From Phymorhynchus buccinoides (lineage: Eukaryota > Mollusca > Gastropoda > Neogastropoda > Raphitomidae): a stretch of 64,000 nucleotides of DNA. The DNA lies in NCBI GenBank assembly GCA_017654935.2, contig CM065700.1:49632491-49696490 (forward strand), read 5' to 3'. The notes under the pieces are model-generated. The model searched no databases. It was not told the DNA's origin and saw nothing but the letters and a program-made list of their open reading frames with translations. Below are positions 9,301 through 16,500 of this stretch, in pieces (the first letter of the stretch is position 1; the number at the start of each line of letters is the position of its first letter). Both the position numbers and the translations under genes were made by a program.

Positions 9301-10908
9301 TCACAGTCAGGCAATATTAAAAAAATTATTATTATTAACATTTCTTCCCCTCAACCCAAAACGGTACAAGTGCAGGTATAGTGCACGCGCACTATAACTT
9401 CACTTGCGACAAGTGCAGTTGTAGTGCACACGCACTATAACTTCACTTGAGCTCCAAGTGTCAAGTGTACTATCTGGGACAGAAAATATTGGTGATTTTT
9501 TTTAACGGAAAAAGTGATATTTTCATTCTTCAAATCCCCTATAGAGACAGCACTTTTTCCGTCTAAGATGGTTCAGATAGTGTTGTGAGGGGAAGAAATG
9601 TTAATATTGCCTCAGTCACAGCACACAGGTACATGGCATGTAAACTTTGGTTGGGCATGTCGCAGTCAAAATCGTCGCTCGTTCAAATCGGTCGCCCGCT
9701 ATTATGAGTGTGTATTTGCGACAACCACAAATTTCACTCTTGTCCCTTGTCCAGTAACAGTGTGCGAGCTAGAAAAAGATCTGGGGGTAACCTTTGACAA
9801 AGACCTTTCATTTGATATACACATCCAGAACTGCATCAATAAAGCAAACCAAATGATAGGATTGATTAAAAGAACATTTATCAGTATTGATCATGATATT
9901 TTTATTAAATTATACAAAGCTTTAGTTAGACCGCACTTAGAATATGGCAACATTATCTGGGCTCCAAAATTTAAGTACCAGTCAATAGCAATTGAAAGGG
10001 TGCAGCGTAGAGCTACAAAACTTGTTAAAGCATACAAAATCATGGATTATTACCACAGATTACAGTACCTTAATTTATTTTCACTTAAAGGAAGGAGAAC
10101 AAGGGGAGATCTTATAGAAACTTATAAAATATTCAACAATCATGTGGATTTGTCCTGGAGTAATTTCTTTTCATCTCCTCAATACAATATGACTAGAAAC
10201 GCCTGTGGGAAAGTTTTTGTTAAAAGATATAATACTAACATAAGAAAAAATTGTTTTGGTAACAGAATTACTAACATGTGGAACGAATTGCCTACTGACG
10301 TAAAATGTGCACCTCATACTAATATGTTTAAAAATCGTCTGGATACATTACCAAAATTTATAGAAGTTTTTAGAAGCTATGACGAATAATGATTTATGAG
10401 GAAAATTTATGCCGCATCAACCTTGACCAAAAAGATACATTTACCAGAAAAATCATAAAAGATGGGACTGTTTGGAAAAGCTTTACGGCTTGTTTTGTCC
10501 CTACCTACCTACCTACCTTTACTGTAACCATTTTTCCGTACTCCAATCTAACCCTAGCCCTAGCTCAATGTCACAAATACACACTCTCATAGTAGCGGGC
10601 GACCGATTTGAACGAGCGACGATTTTGACTGCCACAGGGCATAGCAAAACTACACCTGTGCACATTATTCAATAATGATTAAATCATTATTGAATCAACT
10701 GCACATTTTATAACCTTCAAATTCAATCAGGAATAAATCCAATTTAAAATAAAGAAAACGATAACAAGGCGAGCATATTGTGCTGTAGCAGACAGAAATG
10801 TACAGTGGCATTTCAATGAGGAGATAAATAGAAACAAAAGTTTAAGGAATTCTCTGCAATAATGCTCCTACCGTTGGATCTTGCACAGAAAAGTTTGACC
10901 GACGCCAT
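253..10908 (-). CDS. NDUFS8: NDUFS8, complex I 23 kDa iron-sulfur subunit, complete in six coding exons
   Basis: Coding exons in transcription order are 10908-10872, 8031-7969, 7243-7154, 4850-4678, 4399-4271 and 384-253. They sum to 624 nt, giving 207 residues, close to the usual metazoan length of about 210. All introns are GT-AG and all phases fit (1,1,1,0,0). Residues 1-34 are Arg-rich and Asp-free with a single Glu, as expected of a mitochondrial presequence. The core carries two ferredoxin motifs, [12 protein letters not shown] (Cys 108/111/114/118) and [12 protein letters not shown] (Cys 147/150/153/157), which bind clusters N6a and N6b in the peripheral arm of complex I and pass electrons towards ubiquinone. 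The protein acts on the matrix side of the inner membrane. The C-terminus QADYMYR and block [20 protein letters not shown] are hallmark family sequence. The oddity is that exons 4, 5 and 6 each have an edge copied into a tandem array. Family identity is essentially certain; exon 1 rests on phase, position and composition. Confidence 0.96.
395..500. repeat. Dispersed AATAAT / TATAGCGC short interspersed element, copy 1
   Basis: An AATAAT run, then GCGCTTAATCTT...AGCGCTTAC and ATTTATATAG. It shares the AATAATAAT, TTTATATAGCGC and CAAAGCGCTTTAC pattern with copies at 1033-1110, 21105-21170, 27700-27775 (reverse) and 28915-28990. The GCGC ends make it partly palindromic, so it could be a MITE or a SINE tail. 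Confidence 0.55.
640..905. repeat. Dispersed element (inverse of 29985-30182) with a three-fold 44 bp tandem repeat
   Basis: The 655-800 segment is an inverted, diverged copy of the segment at 29985-30182 (shared blocks include the reverse of CCTGTCACGAACTAG and the AGAGAATT...GCCTCAT motif). GGGCAGAGAATTGTC...GATGCGAGACA is repeated three times from about 783 to 905. Confidence 0.6.
985..1380. repeat. Dispersed element S4 interrupted by an AATAAT-type element
   Basis: TTTCCTGTCA..ATGAGCGCAGATGCG..CATGCTGCCGT at 990-1030 and GAGAGTGACAGATTAGAGGAAG..TACAAGCACAGAACTTCCAGAAG at 1295-1350 are parts of one family, intact at 60690-60930. Here an AATAAT/TATAGCGC element (1033-1110) sits between the two halves. 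Other fragments are at 3748-3835, 6866-7065 (reverse) and 7476-7560. Confidence 0.6.
1411..3747. repeat. 71 bp minisatellite, about 33 units, NDUFS8 intron 5
   Basis: The unit runs from GATGGGTGGGGATAGTG through GCATATCTATCATCTTGC to GTTGTGTACAG. Most units differ only at GATAG/GATGG and TTTAGG/TTTAAG, with occasional deletions (for example near 2000, 2570 and 3100). 71 is not a multiple of three, so the short ORFs here are accidental. The array is flanked on both sides by fragments of dispersed element S4. Confidence 0.95.
3748..3840 (+). repeat. Fragment of dispersed element S4
   Basis: GAGAAAGACAGGTTAGAGGAAG and ACAAGCACAAAACTTCCAGAAG match the blocks at 1295-1350 and 60870-60900. Confidence 0.55.
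3861..4270 (-). repeat. 101 bp tandem array carrying the 3' edge and donor of NDUFS8 exon 5
   Basis: Plus-strand ACTTAC donors (GTAAGT in the gene) recur at 3861, 3962, 4063, 4164 and 4265, exactly 101 bp apart. Each unit holds the last ten codons ([10 protein letters not shown]), a donor, 71 bp of intron-like sequence and CTTCTGCCAG, which reads as a 3' splice acceptor just before the ten codons. Confidence 0.95.
4271..4399 (-). CDS. NDUFS8: NDUFS8 coding exon 5 (second 4Fe-4S motif)
   Basis: Encodes [20 protein letters not shown] and then the second cluster motif [18 protein letters not shown]. 43 codons, phase 0 at both ends, acceptor TGCTCAG, donor GTAAGT (4270-4265). The last ten codons plus donor are duplicated four times downstream at 101 bp spacing. 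Confidence 0.98.
4678..4850 (-). CDS. NDUFS8: NDUFS8 coding exon 4 (first 4Fe-4S motif)
   Basis: Encodes [20 protein letters not shown], the invariant [18 protein letters not shown] block and the first cluster motif [14 protein letters not shown]. It enters in phase 1 at TTCCCAG and leaves in phase 0 at GTAATC. Its 5' half with the acceptor is copied eight further times upstream in the intron (4851-5879). Confidence 0.98.
4851..5879 (-). repeat. Tandem array carrying the acceptor and 5' edge of NDUFS8 exon 4, with CAT microsatellites
   Basis: Eight extra copies of the acceptor-exon start (GATGCCCAGACCTGG) occur near 4964, 5087, 5210, 5315, 5438, 5577, 5717 and 5852. Unit lengths are 105-140 bp. 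Units contain a variable CAT/ATC microsatellite and end in the exon sequence for YPFE. The three rightmost units and the genuine exon keep an 18 bp block (GGTGGCCGGCTCC...) that the other five have lost, a deletion between short TTGA repeats. One final truncated unit lies beyond the inserted element at 6804-6865. Confidence 0.92.
5884..6799. mobile_element. 916 bp TTAA-flanked element (piggyBac- or Kolobok-type MITE)
   Basis: TTAA at 5880-5883 and 6800-6803 flanks CCCTCTTGTGC at the left end and an inverted GCACAAGAGAA at the right end. Neighbouring array units show the unoccupied site (GATATGTTAATAATGTCC) with a single TTAA, so this is a target-site duplication proven by internal comparison. 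Inside, a segment of about 160 bp is duplicated (about 6225-6385 and 6425-6590). A minus-strand ORF at 5880-6137 (85 codons) has no recognisable transposase motif. Confidence 0.85.
6866..7065 (-). repeat. Reverse copy of dispersed element S4
   Basis: CCGAAGTCGGACTGGCTGGGCC, GGCGCACAACGGCAGCATGACGC and TCATAATTGACAGGAAACTG match, in reverse, the 985-1200 and 60690-60760 copies. A short GAAGAAGAAG stretch and a (CA)n run (7073-7088) follow. Confidence 0.55.
7154..7243 (-). CDS. NDUFS8: NDUFS8 coding exon 3 (N-terminus of mature protein)
   Basis: Encodes [20 protein letters not shown] and then [10 protein letters not shown], matching the DRA..T..WTEL.RG segment of NDUFS8. The acceptor is TTTCAG, the donor is GTGAGC, and the phase is 1 at both ends. 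Confidence 0.95.
7244..7968 (-). other. NDUFS8 intron 2
   Basis: An S4-like fragment (7476-7560: GTGGCGTTGCTCCCACGCC) matches 6865-6930. The rest is AT-rich unique sequence with no coding signal. Confidence 0.6.
7969..8031 (-). CDS. NDUFS8: NDUFS8 coding exon 2 (rest of presequence)
   Basis: The exon reads [20 protein letters not shown] plus split codons. The acceptor CAG at 8034-8032 gives the phase-1 junction needed by exon 1. A second AG five bases further in (after 8027) would be phase 0 and would not fit exon 1. The donor is GTGAGT at 7968-7963. It is Arg-rich and amphipathic. Confidence 0.82.
8285..8416. mobile_element. 132 bp TA-flanked MITE (Tc1/mariner-like termini)
   Basis: CAGTGGAAACTCCCTTATAAGACC at the left end is mirrored by GGTCTTATGTGGGAGG and AATGGGAGGTTCCACTA at the right, with TA on each side (8283-8284, 8417-8418). 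It is the same family as the large element at 62025-63308. Confidence 0.8.
8581..8775 (-). mobile_element. tRNA-type SINE remnant (B box plus conserved central domain)
   Basis: In the minus direction GGTTCGAATTC (a pol III B box) is followed by GTGTCCTTGGGAAAGGCACT and CCACCCAGGTGTAAATGGGT, a domain that recurs in many invertebrate SINEs. A separate A-box-like TGGCTCAGTTGG lies at about 9258-9269 on the same strand beyond an intervening LINE fragment, so the SINE may have been split by insertion. Confidence 0.5.
8829..9215 (-). pseudogene. 5'-truncated non-LTR retrotransposon, reverse-transcriptase C-terminal fragment
   Basis: The minus-strand frame reads [18 protein letters not shown] through [15 protein letters not shown] to LEVFRSYD, then a 3' UTR ending in a (CCTA)n tail (plus strand TAGG repeats at 8831-8852). 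It is a close inverted relative of the copy at 9756-10517. Confidence 0.85.
9300..9620. repeat. Fold-back element with arms at 9300-9352 and 9576-9620
   Basis: CAGTCAGGCAATATT...AACATTTCTTCCCCTCA at the left is mirrored by TGAGGGGAAGAAATGTTAAT and ATTGCCTCAGTCACAG at the right. The loop contains two direct copies of a palindromic GTGCACGCGCACTATAACTTCACTTG-like block (about 9379-9450) and AAAAAGTG / CACTTTTT arms. Confidence 0.65.
9621..10668. mobile_element. Inverted-repeat element interrupted by a LINE 3' fragment
   Basis: Arms of about 100 bp (9625-9725 and 10568-10665) are reverse complements: GTCAAAATCGTCGCTCGTTC and GATCGGTCGCCCGCTA-type blocks on the left mirror TAGCGGGCGACCGATTTGAAC and CGAGCGACGATTTTGAC on the right. 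Between them sits the LINE fragment, suggesting a DNA-type fold-back element that later received a LINE. Confidence 0.65.
9756..10517 (+). pseudogene. Non-LTR retrotransposon 3' end with open RT C-terminal domain
   Basis: The open frame to 10389 contains [49 protein letters not shown] and MWNELPTD, standard blocks of the CR1/Jockey-type RT thumb region. A 3' UTR and (CTAC)n tail end it at 10500-10517. It is 5'-truncated, lacking the catalytic FADD region and endonuclease, so inactive on its own. It is arranged tail-outward as an inverted pair with 8829-9215. Confidence 0.88.
10668..10694. repeat. Perfect 27 nt palindrome
   Basis: TTCAATAATGATT - A - AATCATTATTGAA: a 13 bp arm on either side of one base, just outside the inverted-repeat element. 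Confidence 0.85.
10872..10908 (-). CDS. NDUFS8: NDUFS8 coding exon 1 (start codon, presequence)
   Basis: ATG at 10908-10906 opens [12 protein letters not shown] and ends in phase 1 at a GTAGGA donor (10871-10866). The split codon joins exon 2 to give Ala13. The peptide is short and basic, as expected for a mitochondrial targeting signal. A CCAAT box and an ETS motif lie just upstream. Confidence 0.8.
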
Positions 10909-10920
10909 TTTTGCAACAAG

Positions 10921-10935
10921 ACCAATCGGAAGTTT
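10921..10935 (-). promoter_or_regulatory. Probable NDUFS8 core promoter: CCAAT box plus ETS/GABP-like motif
   Basis: CCAAT (10922-10926) directly abuts CGGAAGT (10927-10933), 14-25 bp upstream of the minus-strand ATG. GABP (NRF-2)-type ETS sites and CCAAT boxes next to the start are common in promoters of nuclear genes for respiratory-chain subunits. There is no TATA box. The transcription start is not visible from sequence; a palindromic TCACGTGA E-box lies further out at 11162-11169. Confidence 0.45.
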
Positions 10936-11356
10936 GGAAATCCCTAAATTGAGTTATTCCTATTTTGACTGAATAACTTTCCCCATTTGACAACGTCGAC
11001 TTATTTAGTTCTTGGCAACACTTAGAACTTGAATTTCCATCAAAGTTTCATTTGATAACGCTTCTTCATAATTTAGTAGATTAAGAATTAATATTTGATT
11101 TTATTTGCTTTTAATTCCTATTTGGTATTATTCTTATTCGGAATAGACCAGTTTGTTGTCATCACGTGATTGTGCCCAGTTGCAGAAAACGCTCCACCAT
11201 CTAATTTTACTTTCACTGCGCCCAACTTACTTGAAAAATCGTGGTTAGCTCATCATGCTCACAATATCTGGTAATGAATTTTTCGTTTCGTTTGACACGA
11301 TGCAGAGTTTCTGAAAATGCTTGAATTTATAACTGCAAGAAATAAGTTGAGTGTAG
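10936..11356. other. Intergenic spacer upstream of NDUFS8
   Basis: AT-rich, with an E-box palindrome TCACGTGA at 11162-11169 and no ORF of note. It is part of the 2.5 kb divergent interval between the NDUFS8 start and exon 1 of the plus-strand gene. Confidence 0.5.
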
Positions 11357-12975
11357 GTGTTGACTGCAAAAACTTGCATGCTTCAACATGTTCAAGATTT
11401 AACCGGATTTCTTTCTTGTTCAAATGTCTTTGTACTGGTGAATTCATGTTCATATGTAAGATTAAGACAAAATGTTTCTGTTTCAAACAGATCTAGTGCT
11501 GTAACAAATCTATATCTATGCATTAATGAAGTGGTCAGAAACACCTGGAACCTACGTTTTAATACTGCAAAGTGCAAAGTTCTGCACATACTGACATAGG
11601 AAGAAATAACCCTTGCAATGACTATGTCATGTAAAATGAAGGGGTGAATTCTAATTTAGCAAAGTGTAATGAAAAGAAAGATTTGGGTGTAATTTTTGAC
11701 AGCGATTTAAGTTTTGAGCAGCACATCCAGGGTGCAATTAGAACAAAATGCTAACAACATGCTTGGTATTTATAATAATATAATTAAAACTAGAAGAGTA
11801 TAGACAAGGTGGAAGCAATCCAACGCAGGGCTGCCAGATTTGTCTTAAATAGATCTATACCACAGGACAGCCAGCGTTACCGACATGCTACAGAGGCTCA
11901 GATGGAATCCACTGCAGCAACGCCGACAAGCCACCAAACTCACCATGCTGTTTAAAATACTTAATGGCATGGTAGTGTGAACAGGAGCAAAGTCATACCT
12001 CAGCCAGAGCAGCAACGCAGGGGTCATTCACAACAGCTCATCATCCCTCAGTGTCGGACGCAGTACCGTCAAATCTCCTTTTTTCCACGAACAATCAAGG
12101 AGTGGAATGACCTGCCAACACCCGCAGTGGAGGCCAGAACTCCAGAGAGCTTCGCAGCCGGAGTCTGGAAGTTCCTCAAAGGACACCCGCCTGCTGCGGC
12201 TGGTGGCCCCCTCAGGGGTCATCAGTCTAACAACCAAGCAAAAGCCCCCCCCCCCCTCCCTACCCCCCTCCCCTGCAGATTCCCATCAAGCTAGGCGTTT
12301 TCCTTTTGTCCGTCCTCTCTCCTCTTTCTTTAATCTTCGGCCTCTTGGCCCTTTCTTCCGGCATATGTGGATGAACCTCCCCGGTTCCGTGGCATAATAA
12401 TCAGTGTGTTGATTGTGGCTACGTACTGCGAAGAAGAAGAAAAAGAAGAAAGGACTTTTACTTTTTTAGATAAAAATACATTTCTGTACTTATGTAAAGG
12501 TCCTGTGAGACTTCATATAGAGTATGGTACATGTAATGTCATTTGGCATCCATATCTTAAAAGGCAATCAGTTCTTATAGAAAAGGTTGAAAGAAGAGCA
12601 ACAAAGTTAGTACATTGTATGCAAAACTTAAGTTATAAAGAAAAGTTAGAATATCTTAACATTCCTTCTATAAAAGCAAGAAGAATTCGGGGAGATCTTA
12701 TTCAAATATTTAAGATTTTCAATCATGTGGATGACTTAAGTGTACAAGATTTTTTTCAAAATACCATTTTTTAGTTTTTATTATAACCTAACCAGAAACA
12801 GTATTAATAAAATATTCATAGAATACAGCCATACTAACAAAAGAAAGTTCTGTTTCAGTAACCATGTTGCACCTTTATGGAACTTGTTACCTACTAACAT
12901 CAAGTGTGCACAAGATATTAACACCTTCAAAGATCAAATTGACACTTGGCAATATTTTATTGATATAAAATATGA
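11357..12975 (+). pseudogene. Decayed LINE (family A) RT fragment split by a second LINE
   Basis: The left part reads NTWNLRFNTAKCKVLHI (11543-11595) and NEKKDLGVIFDSDLSFEQHIQ (about 11668-11735). The right part resumes at about 12455 with FLDKNTFLYLCKGPVRLHIEYG, KVERRATKLV and WNLLPTNIKCA to about 12975. The text is interrupted exactly where a different LINE fragment (11797-12453) lies. Stops and frameshifts are present. Confidence 0.8.
11797..12453 (+). pseudogene. LINE (family B) 3' fragment inserted into family A
   Basis: AIQRRAARFVLNRS (about 11817) and, after a frameshift, FFPRTIKEWNDLPTPAVEA and FAAGVWKFLKGHP (12079-12190) mark an RT C-terminus. Its 3' UTR ends CCCGGTTCCGTGGCATAATAATC..GTTGATTGTGGC and a (GAA)n tail at 12430-12453. 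The same 3' end occurs alone at 61793-61899. Confidence 0.75.
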
Positions 12976-13015
12976 ATATGAGAATATGATGAATAAACTC
13001 ATCACTAAAGACTGA

Positions 13016-13441
13016 GTTAGCACAATTTGACCTTGCATGACCTTATACATTTATCAAAACAATGGGACATTCATCGAATCAAAACCCGAATCAGGGCTAT
13101 GTGCAAGTCACACGTCACATGTCCCCATTTCCTGAATCCTGAATAATGCAGCAAAAAAGTGTTAACATATAAATTCCATGTATCTGATGTGATCTAAAAA
13201 CAAAATATTTGCTTGAGAGTTGAGGCTGAAGTTAAGAGTTTGTACATGAGTGTTTGTGTGTGCACGCATTGATTATGTCATGAACTTCTCTGTCCAGTCA
13301 ACTAATTAAGCTACAACCTGTCCTCTCTTCTCACCCCTTCCCCTTCCACCATCACCCACACATCCTAGATTTTCCCTGAGAATCTTTATGATAACCCATT
13401 GTTATGCTGAATTACAGGTGTGTAGCCAGTGTAGAAACAGA
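13016..13441 (+). other. Upstream region of the membrane-protein gene
   Basis: No TATA box is evident. A pyrimidine-rich stretch lies at 13320-13365, and possible acceptors at 13418 and 13440 would fit a 5' UTR exon further upstream. Confidence 0.35.
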
Positions 13442-13537
13442 ATGGCGGACCTGCCCATCGCTGCCATCGTCTGCATCGCTGTTGGTCTCTACCTGTTGGT
13501 GATGATTGGTGTCATTCTGCTGTGCTACTGTCTCAAG
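13442..13537 (+). CDS. Membrane-protein gene exon 1 (start codon and transmembrane helix)
   Basis: ATG at 13442 was chosen because the helix follows at once and AG acceptors at 13418 and 13440 could mark a 5' UTR junction. An in-frame ATG lies further upstream at 13388. 32 codons end CYCLK at donor AAG|GTAGGT. Five further copies of the helix-donor segment follow downstream. Confidence 0.72.
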
Positions 13538-16500
13538 GTAGGTGCCCCTAACCCTAACCCTAACCCTAACCCTAACCCTAACCCCATCATCTGCATCACT
13601 GTTGGTCTCTACCTGTTGGTGATGATTGGTGTCATTCTGCTGTGCTACTGTCTCAAGGTAGGTGCCCCTAACCCTAACCCTAACCCTAACCCTAACCCCA
13701 TCATCTGCATCACTGTTGGTCTCTACCTGTTGGTGATGATTGGTGTCATTCTGCTGTGCTACTGTCTCAAGGTAGGCGCCCCTAACCCTAACCCTAACCC
13801 TAACCCCATCATCTGCATTGCTGTTGGTCTCTACCTGTTGGTGATGATTGGCGTCATTCTGCTGTGCTACTGTCTCAAGGTAGGTGCCCCTAACCCTAAC
13901 CTTAACCCTAACCCTAACCCCATCATCTGCATCGCTGTTGGTCTCTACCTGTTTGTGATGATTGGCGTCATTCTGCTGTGCTACTGTCTCAAGGTAGGTG
14001 CCCCTAACCCTAACCTTAACCCTAACCCTAACCCCATCATCTGCATCGCTGTTGGTCTCTACCTGTTGGTGATGATTGGCATCATTCTGCTGTGCTACTG
14101 TCTCAAGGTAGGCACACTTCTACCATACTGCTGTGTTCCTGTATTGTTTGTAATGTTGTATAATAAATTATTTGCAACAGTATTACTACTATTAGAATAT
14201 CATGGTGCAGCTTAGTCTTTTGTGGATGACTATGACTGTATGAGTATGACTCGGAAACTGGTGGGGGGCGGCATAAATTTGCATTGGCACTAGTTCTGCA
14301 ACCAAAGGGATTGGTTGGCTTTTGGGGAACCTTCCCCAAAGCCGGTGGTCCTCAAATCCCTTTGCCCGAGGGAATGGGGATGTACCCTGGGCAAGGCATC
14401 TCCACTATAAATGAATCTTAGCCCAGCCTGTCAGAATAGCAGCTGCTCCCTCTACTATCTGGCTGTCATAGTCACAAACGACAGACTGAGAAATTGCTCC
14501 CTGATAAATTCAGGTTACCCTCACCAGAGAGTGTGTCATTGCTAGTGCAGCACCACTTTTTGTGTTTTGGGCTTCAGGGTTCATCAATAGAAGTTTATCA
14601 ATGAAGGAACAAAATTCACTGTTGATGTGGTGTAAATGTGCGGGGTCAGGGCTGATGCTCCGGGGAGTCTTAACTGCTGTGTGAAGAAGGAGGGGGCTCA
14701 GTTCACTGTTGATGTGGTGTACATGTGCAGGGTCGGGGCTGATGCTCCGGGGAGTCTTAACTGCTGTGTGAAGAAGGAGGGGGCTCAGTTCACTGTTGAT
14801 GTGGTGTACATGTGCAGGGTCGGGGAGTCTAACTGCTGTATGAAGAAGGAGGGGGCTCAGTTCACTGTTGATGTGGTGTACATGTGCAAGGTCGGGGCCG
14901 GTGCTCTGGGGAGTCTAACTGCTGTGTGAAGAAGGAGGGGGCTCAGTTCACTGTTGATGTGGTGTACATGTGTAGGGTCAGGGCTGATGCTCTGGGGAGT
15001 CTAACTGCTGTGCGAAGAAGGAGGGGGCTCAGTTCACTGTTGATGTGGTGTACATGTGCAGAGTCGGGGAGTCTAACTGCTGTGCGAAGAAGGAGGGGGC
15101 TCAGTTCACTGTTGATGTGGTGTACATGTGCAGGGTCGGGGCCGGTGCTCTGGGGAGTCTAACTGCTGTGCGAAGAAGGAGGGGGCTCAGTCGTGTGAGT
15201 GCTGTCTGGCCTTGGCCGAGGCCTGTAACTGCTGTAAGGGACCCTCACTCAATTCATGCCTCAAGTCATGCTGCCCTGATAAAAAGGTCAGTGTGAGTGA
15301 GAGAGAGAGAGAGGGGGGGGGGGGAGGGGGGGGGGGGGGGGGGGCAGAGAGAGAGAGACAGAGTGTGTGTGTGTGTAATAGTAATAATAGTACAGTAGTA
15401 GTCTCAAGCCCTATTGCTCAAACAAAAAGGTTGACCAGTGTGTAAGAGACAGACAGACAGGGTTTATGTGTGTTTGTGGTTGCTTGCATGCTCATGGCTA
15501 AATACACATACTCATAGGCAGAGTGCTTACACACACCTTTAAGCACACATGCAAGTCTGCCCGCACTGACTCACACACTTACACACACATGCAAGCACAC
15601 ATGCAAGTCTGCCCGCACTGACTCACACACTTACACACACATGCACGCACACATGCAAGTCTGCCCACACTGACTCACACACTTACACACACATGCATGC
15701 ACACACGCACATATATGAAAGGCACACACACACCAAAAGTGTGCTTCAGTCCTTTCATTCTGAACTTCTTTTGTTTCTTGGTGCTCATTTTCACACCAAG
15801 GTGTTTTAGTTTTCAACTGATGTGTTTTATCCTTTCAGATGTCATGTTTAGACATCATCATGTGTTTTATCCTTTCAGATGTCATGTTTAGACATCATCA
15901 TGTGTTTTATCCTTTCAGATGTCATGTTTAGACATCATGTGTTTTATCCTTTCAGATGTCATGTTTAGACATCATCATGTGTTTTATCCTTTCAGATGTC
16001 ATGTTTAGACATCATCATGTGTTTTATCCTTTCAGATGTCATGTTTAGACATCATGTGTTTTATCCTTTCAGATGTCATGTTTAGACATCATGTGTTTTA
16101 TCCTTTCAGATGTCATGTTTAGACATCATGTGTTTTATCCTTTCAGATGTCGTGTTTAGACATCATGTGTTTTATCCTTTCAGATGTCATGTTTAGACAT
16201 CATCATGTGTTTTATCCTTTCAGATGTCATGTTTAGACATCATCATGTGTTTTATCCTTTCAGATGTCTTGTTTAGACATCATCATGTGTTTTATCCTTT
16301 CAGATGTCATGTTTAGACATCATGTGTTTTATCCTTTCAGATGTCATGTTTAGACATGTTTCATCATGTGTTTTATCCTTTCAGATGTCATGTTTAGACA
16401 TCATCATGTGTTTTATCCTTTCAGATGTCATGTTTAGACATCATCATGTGTTTTATCCTTTCAGATGTCATGTTTAGACATCATGTGTTTTATCCTTTCA

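Noticed and set aside
13538..14100. A chromosome end, because of CCCTAA repeats
   Set aside because: Only three to six hexamers per linker, interleaved with exon copies and followed by 50 kb of other sequence. Interstitial, not terminal.
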